This document shows, one piece after another, positions 10,101 through 22,000 of a stretch of DNA of 64,000 bases; within the stretch, counting starts at the first letter, position 1; each line of letters opens with the position of its first letter. Origin of the DNA: Yinghuangia soli (GTDB taxonomy: Bacteria; Actinomycetota; Actinomycetes; Streptomycetales; Streptomycetaceae); NCBI RefSeq assembly GCF_021502675.1, contig NZ_JAKFHA010000003.1, forward strand, positions 218,103 to 282,102, written 5' to 3'. The notes below the pieces were generated by a model. It was not told the DNA's origin. It saw only the letters and a list, made by a program, of their open reading frames with translations, and ran no database searches. The translations under genes and the position numbers were made by a program.

Positions 10101-13100
10101 GCCGGTGCGGCTGCCGCGCAGCGCGGTGGGGTCGATCCCGGCCTGCTCGAACGCCTCCCAGCTCGTCTCCAGGAGCAACCGCTGCTGCGGGTCGGTGGCC
10201 AGCGCCTCGCGTGGTGAGATCTCGAAGAAGTCGGCGTCGAAGTCCGCTGCGTCGTAGAGGAATCCGCCGTGCCGGGTGTAGGACTTGCCGGGCGCCGTCG
10301 GGTCGGGGTCGAAGAGGTCGTCGACGTCCCAGCCGCGGTCCTCCGGGAACGGGCCGATGGCGTCGGTGCCGGATGCGACCAGGTCCCACAGGTCGTCCGG
10401 AGAGCCGACACCGCCGGGCAGCCGGCATGCCATGCCGACGATGACGACCGGGTCGTCGCCCGTGGCGGCTCCGGGGCGCGGCGCTGCGGCGGCCGGTGCG
10501 GCAGCCGCGGAGCCGAGCAGTTCGCTGCCGAGGTACTCCGCGAGCGCGGCGGGGGTCGGGTGGTCGAACACGAGCGTCGCGGGCAGCCGGGCGCCGACCA
10601 CGGCGGTGAGCCGGTTGCGCAGTTCGACCGCGGTGAGCGAGTCCATGCCGAGGTCGGCGAACGGGCGGCGCGGCCCGACCGCGTCGAGGTCGGCGCCGAG
10701 CACGCCGGCCACCTGGGCGCAGACCAGCCCGACGAGTTCGCGGTCGCGCTCCCCCGGGGTGAGCGCGGCGAGCCGGGCCGCGAAGCCCCCGGTGGGTGTG
10801 CCGGGCTCGCCGGCCGCGGCGGCGGTACGGCGGGGCCCGGGGACCAGGACGCGCAGCAGCGCCGGCACGGGGGTGCCGGATGCGGCGGCGCGGGCCCGGA
10901 GCCCCGCGAGGTCGAGCGGGGCGGGCACCAGCACGGGCGGCGCGGTCGCGGAGCGGACGGCGGCGTCGAAGAGCCGCAGGCCGTCGTCGGTCCCGAGCGG
11001 CCGGATGCCGGCGCGGGCGGCGCGCGCCCGGTCGGTACCGGTCAAGTGGGCGGTCATGCCGCCTGCTTCGGCCCACATGCCCCACGCGAGCGAGAGCGCG
11101 GGGAGTCCCGCGGCGCGCCGGTGTTCGGCGAGGGCGTCGAGGAAGGTGTTCGCCGCGGCGTAGCTGCCCTGCCCCGCGCCGCCGAGGACCGCGGCGACCG
11201 ACGAGAACGACACGAACGCCGACAAGTCGTGCCCGGCGGTCAGTTCGTGCAGATGCCAGGCGGCGTCGGCCTTGGGCCGGAGCACGGCGGCGAGGCGTTC
11301 CGCGTCGAGAGAGCCGAGCACGCCGTCGTCGACGATGCCCGCGGCGTGGACGACCGCAGTCAGCGGGTGGTCGGCCGGAACGCTGTCGAGGAGGCCGGCG
11401 AGGGCGGCACGGTCCGCGACGTCGACGGCCGCGACGGTGACGCGGGCTCCTGCGGCGGCCAGTTCGTCGCGCAGCGCGGCGGCGCCGGGGGTCTCGACGC
11501 CGCGGCGCCCGGTGAGGACGAGATGCCGGACACCATGCTCCGCGACGAGATGCCGGGCGAAGAGCCCGCCGAGAGTGCCGAGGCCTCCGGTGACGAGCAC
11601 CGTGCCGTCGGGGTCGCCGAACGGGCGATCGCCGACGAGGGGCTCGGCCGGTTCGGCGCGGGCAAGGCGCGGCACGTACAGGGCATCCGCGCGCACGGCG
11701 AGCTGCGGCTCCCCCGCGGAGAGCCCGGCGGCACGGACCCGCTCGAGCAGGGCCGCGTCGCCTGCCTGCGCCTCCGAGCCGGGGCCCGCACCGGTCCCCG
11801 CGGCGGGGGCGAAGTCGACGAGCAGGAAACGGCCCGGCTGTTCGGTCTGGGCGCTGCGGACGAGGCCCCAGACCGCGGCGCCGACCGGGTCCGGGTGCTC
11901 GCCGGGAAGCGCGGCGACGGCGCCGCGGGTGATGACGGCGAGCGGCGCGGCGTCGTCCGCGCCCCGTTCGGCGCTTGCCTGGAGCACGGCGAGGACCCGC
12001 GCGGTCTCGTGGTGCACGGCGTCGACGAGTTCGGCGGCGTCACCGGACCACGGGCGCACGTACACGGCTTCCGCGTCCGGGACGGCGCCGGCGTGCACGG
12101 CTGCGGCGACGTCCTGCGCGGCGTCCTCGACCGGGAGCGGCGGGCCCGGCATCCACGTGGGCGCGAACAGCGCGTCGCGGTCGCGGCTGCGCGCGGCGGC
12201 GAGTTGGTCCGCGGTGACGTGCCGGGTCGCGAGGCGGCCGATCGAGACGACGGGCGTCCCGGTGCCGTCGGCGGCGTCCAGGACGACGTCGCCCTCGCCG
12301 TCCGTCCCGATGCGCACGCGCAGCAGGCCGGCGCCAGCGGCGTGCAGCCGGACGCCCTTCCACGCGAACGGCAGCCGGTTGCCCCGCTGGTCGGCGGGGT
12401 CGAGAGCGCGGACGGCGGCGATGTGCAGGGCCGCGTCGAGCAGCGCGGGGTGGAGGCCGAAGCTCGCGGCTTCGGCTCGCTGCGCCTCGGGCAGCACGGC
12501 CTCGGCGTAGACCGCGTCGCCCTGCTGCCAGGCGGCGCGCAGTCCGCGGAAGACGGGGCCGTAGGCGATGCCGGCCGCGTCGAGGGCGTCGTAGGCGCCG
12601 GTGACGTCGAGCGGTGCGGCGCCTGCGGGCGGCCACGGGGCGGCACCGAGTTCGGCCGGGAACGCAGCGGCCGCCGCGGTGCCGAGGACGCCGGAGGCGT
12701 GCCGGGTCCACGGTGTGCCCGGTGCCGCATCGGCGAGCCGGGCGTGCACGGCGACCGGGCGCCGTCCGTCGGGCTCGAGGGTGTCGACGAGGACCTGAAG
12801 GTGGACGGCGCCGTGTTCGTCGAGAACCAGGGGCGCCTCGATGACGAGTTCGTCGACGGCGTCGAGCCCAGTCTCCTCGCCGGCCCGCAGCGCGGCCTCG
12901 ACGAATGCAGTGCCGGGAACGACGACGTTGCCGTGCACGACGTGGTCGGCAAGCCACGGGTGGGTGGCGAGCGAAAGCGATCCGGTGAGCAGGACGGTTC
13001 CGGTGCCGCCGTCCGGGCCGTCGCCGGCGACGTGCACCGCGGCGGCGAGAAGGGGGTGTCCGGCCGCGGCGAGGCCGAGCCCGGCCGGGTCGCCGCCGTC

Positions 13101-15932
13101 GGCGGGCGGCTGGTCGATCCAGAACCGCCGGTGCTGGAAGGCGTACGTGGGCAGGTCGGTGCGGCGCGGCCGGGCGGGTGCGAAGAAGGCGGCCCAGTCG
13201 ATGCGGGCCCCGGCCGCGTGTGCGGTGCCGAGGGCATGCGGGACGGTCTCGGCCTCGGCGCGGTCGCGGCGCAGCGCGGCGGCGAACAGCGGCGGCTCGG
13301 TGCCGGTGTCGGCGCGGTCGGCCAGGGAGTCCTGGGCCATGGCGGTCAGGATGCCGTCGGGGCCGAGTTCGAGATAGGCGCGTACTCCGGCGTCGGCGAG
13401 ATGGGCGACGACGTCGCGGAAGCGCACCGCGCCGCGGACGTGGTCGGCCCAGTGTGCGGGGTCGGCGAGTTCGGCGGCGCTTGCGATGCGGCCGGTGAGG
13501 TTGGAGACGAGAGGGATACGCGGCGGCGCGTACGCGAGGGTTCCGGCGATGCGGCGGAACTCGTCGAGCATGCCGTCCATATGCGGCGAGTGGAAGGCGT
13601 GGCTGACGCGGAGCCGCTTGGCCTTGCGGCCGAGCGCGGCGAAGTGCGCGGCGACGGCTTCCGCGGCGTCGGCGTCGCCGGAGACGACGACGGACGCCGG
13701 CCCGTTGATGGCGGCGATGCCGAGTCGGCCGGCGTGGGCGGCGACTGCCGCGGCGGCCTCGGCTTCGTCGGCCTGGAGGGCGACCATGGCACCAGTGGCG
13801 GGCATCGACTGCATGAGCCGGGCGCGCGCGGCGACCAGGGCGGCGGCGTCGGTGAGGTCGAGAACGCCGGAGACGTGCGCCGCGGTGAGCTCGCCGAGCG
13901 AGTGGCCGGTGACGAAGTCGGGTCGCACGCCCCAGGACTCGTAGAGCCGGAAGAGCGCAGTCTCCAGGGCGAACAGCGCGGGCTGCGCGTAGATGGTGCG
14001 GTCGAGGAGGGCGGCGGCCTCGGTGTCGGCGGGATCGGCGAACACGACATCCCGCAGTCGGCGGGGCACGTGGCCGGTCAGGTGAGTGTCGAGTGCGTCG
14101 GCGGCGGCGTCGAAGGCCGCCGCGAACACGCGGTGCCGGGCGTGGAGTTCACGTCCCATGCCGACGCGTTGGCTGCCTTGCCCGGTGAACAGGAAGGCGA
14201 GCGGGGCGTCGGAGGTGGCAGTCGCGCGGACGACGTCGGGGGCGGCATCGGCGGCGAGGGCTTCGAGGCGGGCGAGCGCGTCCTGCCGGTCGGCGGCGAT
14301 GACGACGGCGCGTTCCGCGAACGCGGCGCGCGTGGTGGCGAGCGAGAACGCGGTGTCGACCGGCCGGGCCTCGTCCTGGTGTGTGCGGAGGTGGTCGGCG
14401 AGCCGGGCGGCCTGGGCCCGCAGTGCGGCGGGCGTCCTGGCGGACAGCACCCACGGCTGCGGGCCGTCCGCCGCTGCCGCGGTGGCCTCGCCGGCCGTCG
14501 TGCCGGCGGCCTCGTCGGCAGGGGTCCGGTCGGCGGCGCCGCCGGTGTCCTGCGGGTATTCGAGGATGACGTGCGCGTTGGTGCCGCTCGCCCCGAACGC
14601 GGACACCCCGACGCGGCGCGGCCGTCCCGTCTCGGGCCACGGCAGTGCCTCGGTCAGGAGCCGCACGTCGCCGGCCGTCCAGTCGACGTGCGGGCTGGGT
14701 TCGTCGACGTGCAGGGTCTTGGGCAGGATCCCGTGGCGCATGGCCTCGGTCATCTTGATGACGCCGACGATTCCCGCGGCGGCCTGCGTGTGGCCGATGT
14801 TCGATTTGGACGAGCCGATCCACAGCGGGCGGCCGTCGGGGCGGTCCTGCCCGTAGGCCGCGATGAGCGCCTGCGCCTCGATCGGGTCGCCGAGCGTGGT
14901 GCCGGTGCCGTGCGCCTCGACGGCGTCGATGTCGGCGGCGGTGAGCCGGGCGTTGCGCAGGGCGTCCCGGATGACGCGCTGCTGGGCAGGTCCGCTGGGG
15001 GCGGTGAGGCCGTTGGAGGCGCCGTCCTGGTTGACCGCGCTGCCGCGCAGGACGGCGAGCACGCGGTGCCCGTTGCGGCGGGCGTCCGCGAGCCGTTCGA
15101 CCAGGACGAGTCCGGCGCCTTCGGCCCAGCCGGTGCCGTCGGCGGCGGCCGCGAAGGCCTTGCACCGGCCGTCCTCGGAGAGCCCTTGGAGCCGGGAGAA
15201 CTCGACGAATCCGATGGGCGAGGCCATCAACGTGATGCCGCCGGCGACCGCGAGGTCGCATTCGCCGGTGCGCAGGGCGTGTGCGGCAAGGTGCAGCGAG
15301 ACCAGTGCCGACGAGCAGGCGGTGTCGACGGTGACCGCGGGGCCTTCGAACCCGAAGGTGTAGGCGATGCGGCCGGAGGCGACGCTGGCCGCGTTGCCGT
15401 TCCCTATGTAGCCGCCGACTTCCGCGGGGATCTCGCGCAGCCGGGCGGCGTAGTCCTGGCCGTTGAGGCCGGCGAACACGCCGGTGCGGCTTCCGGCAAG
15501 GCCGGTGGGGTCGATCCCGGCGCGTTCGAACAGCTCCCACGCGGTCTCCAGGAGGACGCGGTGCTGCGGGTCGGTGGCGAGCGCCTCGCGCGGGGAGATG
15601 CCGAAGAAGTCGTTGTCGAATCCGGCGATGTCGGGAAGGAACGAGCCGTGCCGGGTGGTGGACGTGCCCGGGTGGTCGGGGTCGGGGTCGTAGAGGCGCT
15701 CGACGTCCCAGCCGCGGTCCTCGGGGAAGGGGCCGACGGTGTCCGCTCCGTCGGCGATGATCTTCCAGAGGGCTTCGGGCGAGGTGGCACCGCCGGGCAG
15801 GCGGCAGGCGGCGGCGACGATGGCGACCGGTTCGGGCAGGGGATTCTCGGCGTGCGCCAGCCGTTCGCGGGTTTCGTGGAGTTCGAGGGTGAGGCGCTTG
15901 AGCAGGTGGCGGATCTGGTCGTCGTCGCTCAT
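7200..15932 (-). CDS. Type I PKS 3: modules 4 (KS-AT-DH-KR-ACP) and 5 (KS-AT-ACP)
   Basis: This is a 2910-residue bimodular PKS. An N-terminal coiled-coil docking segment ('[20 protein letters not shown]') precedes module 4: KS Cys206; AT with GHSLGE (Ser678) and HAFH, predicting malonyl-CoA; DH near 995 with [10 protein letters not shown] and DAALH; KR with TGGLGTLGG near 1448, a VDD motif in the B-type position and the catalytic Tyr near 1590 (SYAAAN); ACP near 1763 (LGMDSL). Module 4 should therefore leave a double bond, probably trans. Module 5 starts near 1830: KS Cys1999, AT with GHSQG/YASH (methylmalonyl) and ACP near 2784 (LGLDSL), with no reductive domain, so it leaves a ketone. The C-terminus ends in a helical acidic docking tail ('[15 protein letters not shown]'). 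GGAAAGA lies upstream of the ATG; the gap to PKS 2 is 71 nt. Confidence 0.95.
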   Translation of the reverse strand: MSDDDQIRHLLKRLTLELHETRERLAHAENPLPEPVAIVAAACRLPGGATSPEALWKIIADGADTVGPFPEDRGWDVERLYDPDPDHPGTSTTRHGSFLPDIAGFDNDFFGISPREALATDPQHRVLLETAWELFERAGIDPTGLAGSRTGVFAGLNGQDYAARLREIPAEVGGYIGNGNAASVASGRIAYTFGFEGPAVTVDTACSSALVSLHLAAHALRTGECDLAVAGGITLMASPIGFVEFSRLQGLSEDGRCKAFAAAADGTGWAEGAGLVLVERLADARRNGHRVLAVLRGSAVNQDGASNGLTAPSGPAQQRVIRDALRNARLTAADIDAVEAHGTGTTLGDPIEAQALIAAYGQDRPDGRPLWIGSSKSNIGHTQAAAGIVGVIKMTEAMRHGILPKTLHVDEPSPHVDWTAGDVRLLTEALPWPETGRPRRVGVSAFGASGTNAHVILEYPQDTGGAADRTPADEAAGTTAGEATAAAADGPQPWVLSARTPAALRAQAARLADHLRTHQDEARPVDTAFSLATTRAAFAERAVVIAADRQDALARLEALAADAAPDVVRATATSDAPLAFLFTGQGSQRVGMGRELHARHRVFAAAFDAAADALDTHLTGHVPRRLRDVVFADPADTEAAALLDRTIYAQPALFALETALFRLYESWGVRPDFVTGHSLGELTAAHVSGVLDLTDAAALVAARARLMQSMPATGAMVALQADEAEAAAAVAAHAGRLGIAAINGPASVVVSGDADAAEAVAAHFAALGRKAKRLRVSHAFHSPHMDGMLDEFRRIAGTLAYAPPRIPLVSNLTGRIASAAELADPAHWADHVRGAVRFRDVVAHLADAGVRAYLELGPDGILTAMAQDSLADRADTGTEPPLFAAALRRDRAEAETVPHALGTAHAAGARIDWAAFFAPARPRRTDLPTYAFQHRRFWIDQPPADGGDPAGLGLAAAGHPLLAAAVHVAGDGPDGGTGTVLLTGSLSLATHPWLADHVVHGNVVVPGTAFVEAALRAGEETGLDAVDELVIEAPLVLDEHGAVHLQVLVDTLEPDGRRPVAVHARLADAAPGTPWTRHASGVLGTAAAAAFPAELGAAPWPPAGAAPLDVTGAYDALDAAGIAYGPVFRGLRAAWQQGDAVYAEAVLPEAQRAEAASFGLHPALLDAALHIAAVRALDPADQRGNRLPFAWKGVRLHAAGAGLLRVRIGTDGEGDVVLDAADGTGTPVVSIGRLATRHVTADQLAAARSRDRDALFAPTWMPGPPLPVEDAAQDVAAAVHAGAVPDAEAVYVRPWSGDAAELVDAVHHETARVLAVLQASAERGADDAAPLAVITRGAVAALPGEHPDPVGAAVWGLVRSAQTEQPGRFLLVDFAPAAGTGAGPGSEAQAGDAALLERVRAAGLSAGEPQLAVRADALYVPRLARAEPAEPLVGDRPFGDPDGTVLVTGGLGTLGGLFARHLVAEHGVRHLVLTGRRGVETPGAAALRDELAAAGARVTVAAVDVADRAALAGLLDSVPADHPLTAVVHAAGIVDDGVLGSLDAERLAAVLRPKADAAWHLHELTAGHDLSAFVSFSSVAAVLGGAGQGSYAAANTFLDALAEHRRAAGLPALSLAWGMWAEAGGMTAHLTGTDRARAARAGIRPLGTDDGLRLFDAAVRSATAPPVLVPAPLDLAGLRARAAASGTPVPALLRVLVPGPRRTAAAAGEPGTPTGGFAARLAALTPGERDRELVGLVCAQVAGVLGADLDAVGPRRPFADLGMDSLTAVELRNRLTAVVGARLPATLVFDHPTPAALAEYLGSELLGSAAAAPAAAAPRPGAATGDDPVVIVGMACRLPGGVGSPDDLWDLVASGTDAIGPFPEDRGWDVDDLFDPDPTAPGKSYTRHGGFLYDAADFDADFFEISPREALATDPQQRLLLETSWEAFEQAGIDPTALRGSRTGVFAGVMYHDYAPQPAHVPASLEGYVGNGTAGSVASGRIAYTFGFEGPAVTIDTACSSSLVTLHLAAQSLRTGETDLALAGGVAVMASPGAFTEFSRQRGLSTDGRCKAFAGAADGVGWAEGVGMLLLERLSDARRNGHQVLAVVRGSAVNQDGASNGLTAPNGPAQQRVIRQALANAGLTAADVDAVEAHGTGTTLGDPIEAQALLATYGQDRPAERPLWLGSLKSNIGHAQAAAGVAGVIKTVEALRHGVLPRTLHVDEPSPHVDWSAGAVRLLSEAQAWPDTGRPRRAAVSSFGVSGTNAHVILEQPDGADGLVPTPAPAPRADGTGAEQVVAWPVTARRAAALAPQARRLHAFLADRPGTDPADVALSLVATRAAFEERAVVVGTGGELPAALADLADGASSPAVVRGTAGPVGKTVFVFPGQGSQWAGMAAELLDESPVFAARFADCAKALEPLVDWSPADLLAGEDTDWLDRVDVVQPLLWAVLVALAELWQAHGVRPDAVVGHSQGEIAAAVVAGGLSLEDGARVVALRSQAILALSGTGGMAFVAEPEAEVRERIAAYEGRISVAAVNSPAQTVVAGEPAALDSLVAAVEADGVRARIIPVDYASHSAHVDAIRDRISADLAGITPATGRIPLWSTVTGEWIDTAEMDAAYWVTNLREPVRFDDATRGLAATGHTVFVEIAPHPVVGTAVAETLESAGVTRPVVVGTLRREQGGLRRFTISLAEAWVRGVPVDWQEALADRRPRTVPLPTYAFQHTRYWLDGERTANGAAADIAFAAAPVEGPVLAARVAGLAGDERVSVIGEFVRAETAAVLGRNGAAAVEADRAFRELGLDSLTAVELRNRLNAATGLNLPATLVFDHPTPADVAALVAAELASGDPSGGDGSAPDVLAGLVRLDAALAGDGLGDADTRAAVLRQLRLLADKWALVPEHPGGGHGIDLDTATDDELFSLLDGDLESL

Positions 15933-16003
15933 GTCGTGTCCGTCTTTCCGGAGGTTGCCGGGTCGGTTCGGCGGGGCGCGGTGTCGGGTCGGGCCGGGCG
16001 GGG

Positions 16004-19000
16004 TCAGGCGATCCCGAACTGCTTGCCGATGAGGGCGATGAGTTCGTCGTCGCTTGCGGCCTCGATCGCGTCGGCGAGGCCGCCGTCGGCGGTGTCGGGG
16101 CGGGGTGGTTCCGGGTGGGCCCCGCGGTCGCTCAAGCGGTCGGCGAGAGCCGCGAGCCGAGCGGCGACACGGGTGTAGTCGGCTGCCGCGGTGGCGGCTG
16201 TCGGGTCACCGTCGGCGTGCCCGGCGACTTCGGAGAACAGGTGTTCCAGCCGGTCGAGTTCGTCCTCCAGATCGGCGGGCGTGGCGGCGATGCGCGGCAC
16301 GAGGGTGTCGCGCAGGTAGTCGGCCAGCGCGTTCGGGCTGGGGTGGTCGAAGACGAGCGTGGCGGGCAGCCGCAGCCCGGTCTCGGCCGCGAGGCGGTTG
16401 CGCAGTTCGACGGCGGTGAGGGAGTCGAACCCTTGGTCCCGGAAGGACTTTCCGGGGTCGACGGCGTCCGCGGACGGGTGTCCTTGGACGGTGGCGGCGA
16501 GCCCGCGGACGAGCTTGGCCAGGTGCCGGGTGCGCGCCGTCCCGTCGAGGCCGGAGAGCACCTCGGCGAGGCGGGCCGGCGCGGTCGGGGCGGCGGCTGC
16601 GTCGTCGGCGTCGCCCGGCGTCGCCGCGGCGCGGTTGCGCAGCACCTCGGCGACCAGGGGGTGCCGGCGTCCGCGGAAGAGGACGTCCCAGTCGATGTCG
16701 CAGACGGTCAGGTGGCTTTCCCCGTGGTCGAGGATGCGCCCGAGGGCGGTGACGGCGAGCGCCGGGTCGAGCATCGTGAGGCCTTGCCGGCCGAGGCGTT
16801 CCTCGATCTCGGGGGCGGCGATGCCGCCGCCCGCCCAGTGGCCCCAGGACACGGAGGTGGCCGGGAGGCCGGCGGCGCGGCGTTGCTCGGCGAGGGCGTC
16901 CAGGTAGGCGTTGCCCGGCGCGTAGTTGCCTTGTCCGGGGACGCCGCAGATGCCGGCGACGGACGAGAACAGCACGAATGCGGTCAGGTCGAGGCCGCGG
17001 GTGAGCTCGTCGAGGTTGCGGGCGCCGATGGCTTTGACGCGCAGCGCGCGCTGCATCTGGGCCGGGGTCAGGTCCGCGATCACCGCGTCGTCGAGGATGG
17101 CGGCGGTGTGGAAGACGGCGGTGAGCGGCCGATCGGCAGGGATGCCGTCCAGTACGGTCGCCAGCTCGGCGCGGTTGCCGATGTCGGCCGCGGCATAGGT
17201 GACGCGGGTACCGTGCGTGGCGAGTTCGTCCGCGAAGTGTGCCGCGTCGGGGGCGGTTCCCGCCGATCGGCTGAGCAGCACGAGGTGTTCGGCGCCGCGG
17301 GCGGCAAGCCAGCGCGCGATGTGGGTGCCGAGCGCTCCGGTGCCGCCGGTGACCAGGATGGTCCCGGTGGGCGTCCACGGTTCGCCGGCGCCTTGCGGGC
17401 GCGCGGCGCGGACGAGGCGCCGTGCGAGGAGGCCGGATGCGCGTACCGCGACCTCCTTCTCTCCTGTCCCGGCGAGCACGGCGGCGATGCGGTCGCCGGA
17501 CGCCGCATCCCCGGGCGACGCGGGCAGGTCGATCAGTCCGCCGAACGTGTCGGGGAACTCGGCGGCGGCCACGCCGCCGAAGCCCCAGGTCTGGGCTTGG
17601 TCGGCGGCCCGGACCACGTCGTCGGGCGCGGCGGCCACCGCTCCGCTCGTGGCCAGCCACAGGCGTCCGGCGACCCCGAGGTCGTCGAGTGCCTGGGTGA
17701 GGTGGAGGTTCGCGGCCGCGCCCCACGGCACGGCGTCGAAGTCGGCGGCGGTGCCGTCGGCGAGCGCCAGCAGGGACAGGATGCCTGCGGTGTCTTCGCT
17801 CAGCCGGGACTGCAACTGCGCCCGCAGCGTGGCCCGGTCGGTGCCGTCCGGTACGGGAACCTCGGCCACCTCGGCGCCCGCGGCGGTGAGCACGGCGGCC
17901 AGGTGGTCCGTCCACGCGCTACCGGTGCGGTCGGAGCGGACGAGCAGCCAGCGTCCGGTGAGCGACGCCGGCGACTCCGGCGCGGGCAGCGGCCGCCAGG
18001 CGATGCGATGGCGCCAGGCGTCGGTGCGCGCGTCGGCCCGGGACTTGTCCCACCACGACGCGAGCGCCGGAAGGACATCGCCGAGCGATGCGGTGACCCG
18101 GGTGTCGTCGGCGCCGAGTGCGGCGGAGAGCGCTTCGGCATCGCCGCCGCGGACCAGGTTCCAGAACTCGGCGTCGATGCCGGTGCCGGGTGTGGGCGGC
18201 TGTGCGGGGCGCACGGGGTCCAGCCAGTAGCGGGTGCGCTGGAACGCGTACGTGGGCAGGTCGACGCGGCGGGGCCGGTGCCCGGCGAACGCGGCGTGCC
18301 AGTCGACGGGGACGCCGCGTACCCAGGCCTCGGCGAGCGAGGTGGTGAGGCGGCGCAGTCCGCCCTGCTCGCGGCGCAGCGTGCCCAGGACCGCACCGGT
18401 GCGGTCTTCGGCGTCGAGAGTCTCCTCGACGGCGGCGGTCAGTACCGGGTGCGGACTGACCTCGACGAAGATGCCGTGCCCGTCCTCGGCAAGGCCGCGG
18501 ACAGCATCGGCGAAGCGCACCGTCTCCCGCAGATTCGTCGCCCAGTACGCAGCATCCAGCTTCGCGGTGTCGATCCACTCCCCCGTCACCGTCGACCACA
18601 CCGGCACCGCACCCGGCACCGGCGCGATCGGCGCCAACGCCGCGACGATATCGGCACGGATCGCGTCCACCTGCGCCGAATGCGACGCATAGTCGACGGG
18701 GATCACGCGGGCCCGCCCGCCATCGGCAGTCACCTGCGCGACCAGGTCCTCGAGGTCGGCGGGGCTCCCGGAGACCACGGTCTGGGCCGGGCTGTTGACC
18801 GCGGCCACCGACACCCGCCCGGCGAAGGCGGCGATCCGCTCCCGTACGGTCTGCTCGGGCTCGGCGACGGACGCCATGCCGCCGGAACCGGCCAGCTCCA
18901 GGATCACCTTGCTGCGCAGCGCGACCACCCGCGCGCCGTCCTCCAACGACAGGCCGCCCGCGACCACCGCAGCCGCGATCTCACCCTGCGAATGACCCAC

Positions 19001-22000
19001 CACCGCATCCGGCTCGACACCATGCGCCCGCCACACCTCGGCCAACGACACCAGCACCGCCCACAGCAACGGCTGCACGACATCCACCCGATCGAGCCAC
19101 GCCTGATCCCCGGCGGCGAGGACCTCGACGGGCGACCAGTCGACGAACGGCTCCAGCGCCTTCGCGCAGTCCGCGAACCGCTTGGCGAACACCGTTGATT
19201 CTTCGAGGAGTTCCGCAGCCATGCCGGCCCACTGCGAGCCTTGCCCAGGGAAGACGAACACGGTCTTGCCGGACGCGTCCGCCCGCCCGCGCACGACTGC
19301 GGGCGACGCCTCGCCGGCGGCCAGTGCGGCCAGCCCCGCGGGCAGTTCGGTGCCTTGGCCGATCACGACGGCGCGTTCGCCGAACGCCGTCCGGGTGGTG
19401 GCGAGCGACCAGCCGACGTCGACCGGATCGGCGGAGCCGAGCGCGCTCAGGCGTTCGGCCTGGGCCCGCAGTGCCGCTTCGGTCGTTCCGGTGACGGCCC
19501 AGGGCACGAGCGCGTCGGCGGTACCGGTGTCGTCCCGGTCGGCTCGTTCCTCGCCTGCGGCGTCCGGAAGTTCGAGGATGACATGGGCGTTGGTGCCGCT
19601 CACCCCGAACGCGGACACCGCGGCGCGGCGCGGCCGCCCGGTCTCGGGCCAGTCGCGGGCCTCGGTGAGCAGGCGCACGGCGCCCGCCGACCAGTCGACG
19701 TGTGGGCTGGGTTCGTCGGCGTGCAGCGTCTTGGGCAGCACGCCGTGCCGCAGCGCCTCGACGGTCTTGATGACTCCGGCGACACCGGCGGCCGCTTGGG
19801 CGTGGCCGATGTTGGACTTCAGCGAACCGAGCCACAGCGGTCGGTCCTCGGGCCGGTCCTGCCCGTACGTGGCGATGAGCGCCTGCGCCTCGATCGGGTC
19901 GCCCAGCGTCGTGCCGGTGCCGTGCGCCTCGACCGCGTCGACGTCCGCAGGCGAAAGGCCCGCATTCGCGAGCGCCTGGCGGATCACCCGCTGCTGAGAA
20001 GGACCGTTCGGTGCGGTCAGCCCGTTGGACGCACCGTCCTGGTTGACGGCGGAGCCGCGCACGACGGCGAGCACCCGGTGCCCGTTGCGCCGCGCGTCGG
20101 AGAGCCGTTCGAGGACGAGGAGCCCGGCCCCCTCGGCCCACCCGGTGCCGTCGGCGCCCGCCCCGAACGCCTTGCAGCGTCCGTCTGCGGACAGCCCCCG
20201 CTGCCGGGAGAACTCGACGAACATCCCGGGCGTGGCCATCACGGCCACCCCGCCCGCGAGGGCGAGATCGGACTCGCCGCCGCGCAGCGACTGCACGGCC
20301 AGGTGCAGGGCCACCAACGCCGACGAGCACGCGGTGTCCACCGTGACCGCGGGTCCTTCGAGCCCGAGGCTGTACGCGATACGCCCGGACAGCACGCTGC
20401 CCGCTCCGCCGGTGCCGAGGTACCCCTCGAGCCCGGCCGGGACGTCGTCGAGGCCGACCGCGTAGTCGTGTCCTGCGGCTCCGGCGAACACACCGGTGCG
20501 GGTGCCGGCCAGCGTGTCGGCGGCGATCCCGGCTCCTTCGAGCGCTTCCCACGCGGTTTCCAGGAGCACGCGCTGCTGCGGGTCCATCGCGAGCGCCTCG
20601 CGCGGCGAGATCCCGAAGAACGCGCTGTCGAAGAGGGGTGCGCCGGCGAGGAAGGCGCCGTTGCGCGTGTACGAAGTGCCGGGGTGGTCGGGGTCGGGGT
20701 GGTAGAGCGCGTCCAGGTCCCAGCCGCGGTCGGCCGGGAAGCCGCCGACCACGTCGGCGCCCTCCGCCACGGTCCGCCACAGATCGGCGGGCGACGCGAT
20801 CCCGCCGGGCAGCCGGCACGCCATGCCCACGATGGCGATCGGGTCGTCAGTGGAGTCGACCCGCCCCGCGGACGGGGCGGCGGTGTCCGCGGCGGCGTCG
20901 CCGAGCAGTTCGCCGCGCAGGAACTCGGCGAGCGCTGCCGGGTTCGGTTGGTCGAAGACCAGCGTGGCGGGCAGCCTCAGGCCGGTCTCCGCGCTCAGCC
21001 GGTTGCGCAGTTCGACGGAGGTCAGCGAGTCGAAGCCCTGGTCGCGGAACGGCCTGGCGGGCTCGACGGCGTCGCCCGAGGCGTGGCCTTGGACGAGGGC
21101 GGCCTGGGTGCGGACGAGGTCGACGAGGAGCCTGCGGCGGTCGGTGTCGCCGAGCGCGGCCAGGCGCTCGGCGAGCGGCGCGGTCAGGGTGTCCGCGCGG
21201 CGGTCGGCGGACTGCCGTGCGCCGGACACGAGTTCGGCGACCAGCCGGTGGTCGCGGCCGCGGAACAGCCGCTCCCAGTCGATCGAGCAGACGACCAGGT
21301 GCGGCTCGTCGTGGTCGAGGACGCGCCCGAGAGCGTCCACCGCGAGGGCGGGGTCGAGCATGGCCAGGCCCTGCCGGGCGAGGCGCTCCTCGACGTCGGG
21401 GGCGGCGATGCCGCCGCCCGCCCAGTGGCCCCACGCGACGGCGGTTCCGGGCAGGCCGCGGCCGCGGCGCCGGGCGGCGAGCGCGTCCAGGTAGGCGTTC
21501 CCGGGGGCGTAGTTGCCCTGTCCGGGGACGCCGCAGATGCCGGCGACGGACGAGAACAGCACGAACGCCGAGAGGTCGTGTCCGGCGGTGAGTTCATCGA
21601 GGTTGCGGGCTCCGGCCGCCTTGACACGGGCAACGCGGTCCAGTTGCTCGGGGGTCAGGTCGCCGATGAGCGCGTCGTCGAGGATGGCGGCGGTGTGGAA
21701 GACGGCGGTGAGCGGCAGGTCGGTGGGGATGCCGTCGAGCGCGGCGGCGAGTGCGTCCCGGTCGCCGACGTCCGCGGCCGCGTAGGTGACGCGGGTGCCC
21801 TTTTCCGCGAGTTCGGCGGCGAACTGCACGGCCCCGTCCGCCCGGTCGCCCGAGCGGCTGAGCAGGACCAGGTGCTCGGCTCCGCGTCCGGCCAGCCAGC
21901 GCGCGAGGTGCCGGCCGAGTGCGCCGGTGCCGCCGGTGACCAGCACCGTGCCGGTCGGCGTCCACGGCTTGGCGGGCGCGGCGGTGCCGGGGGCACGGAC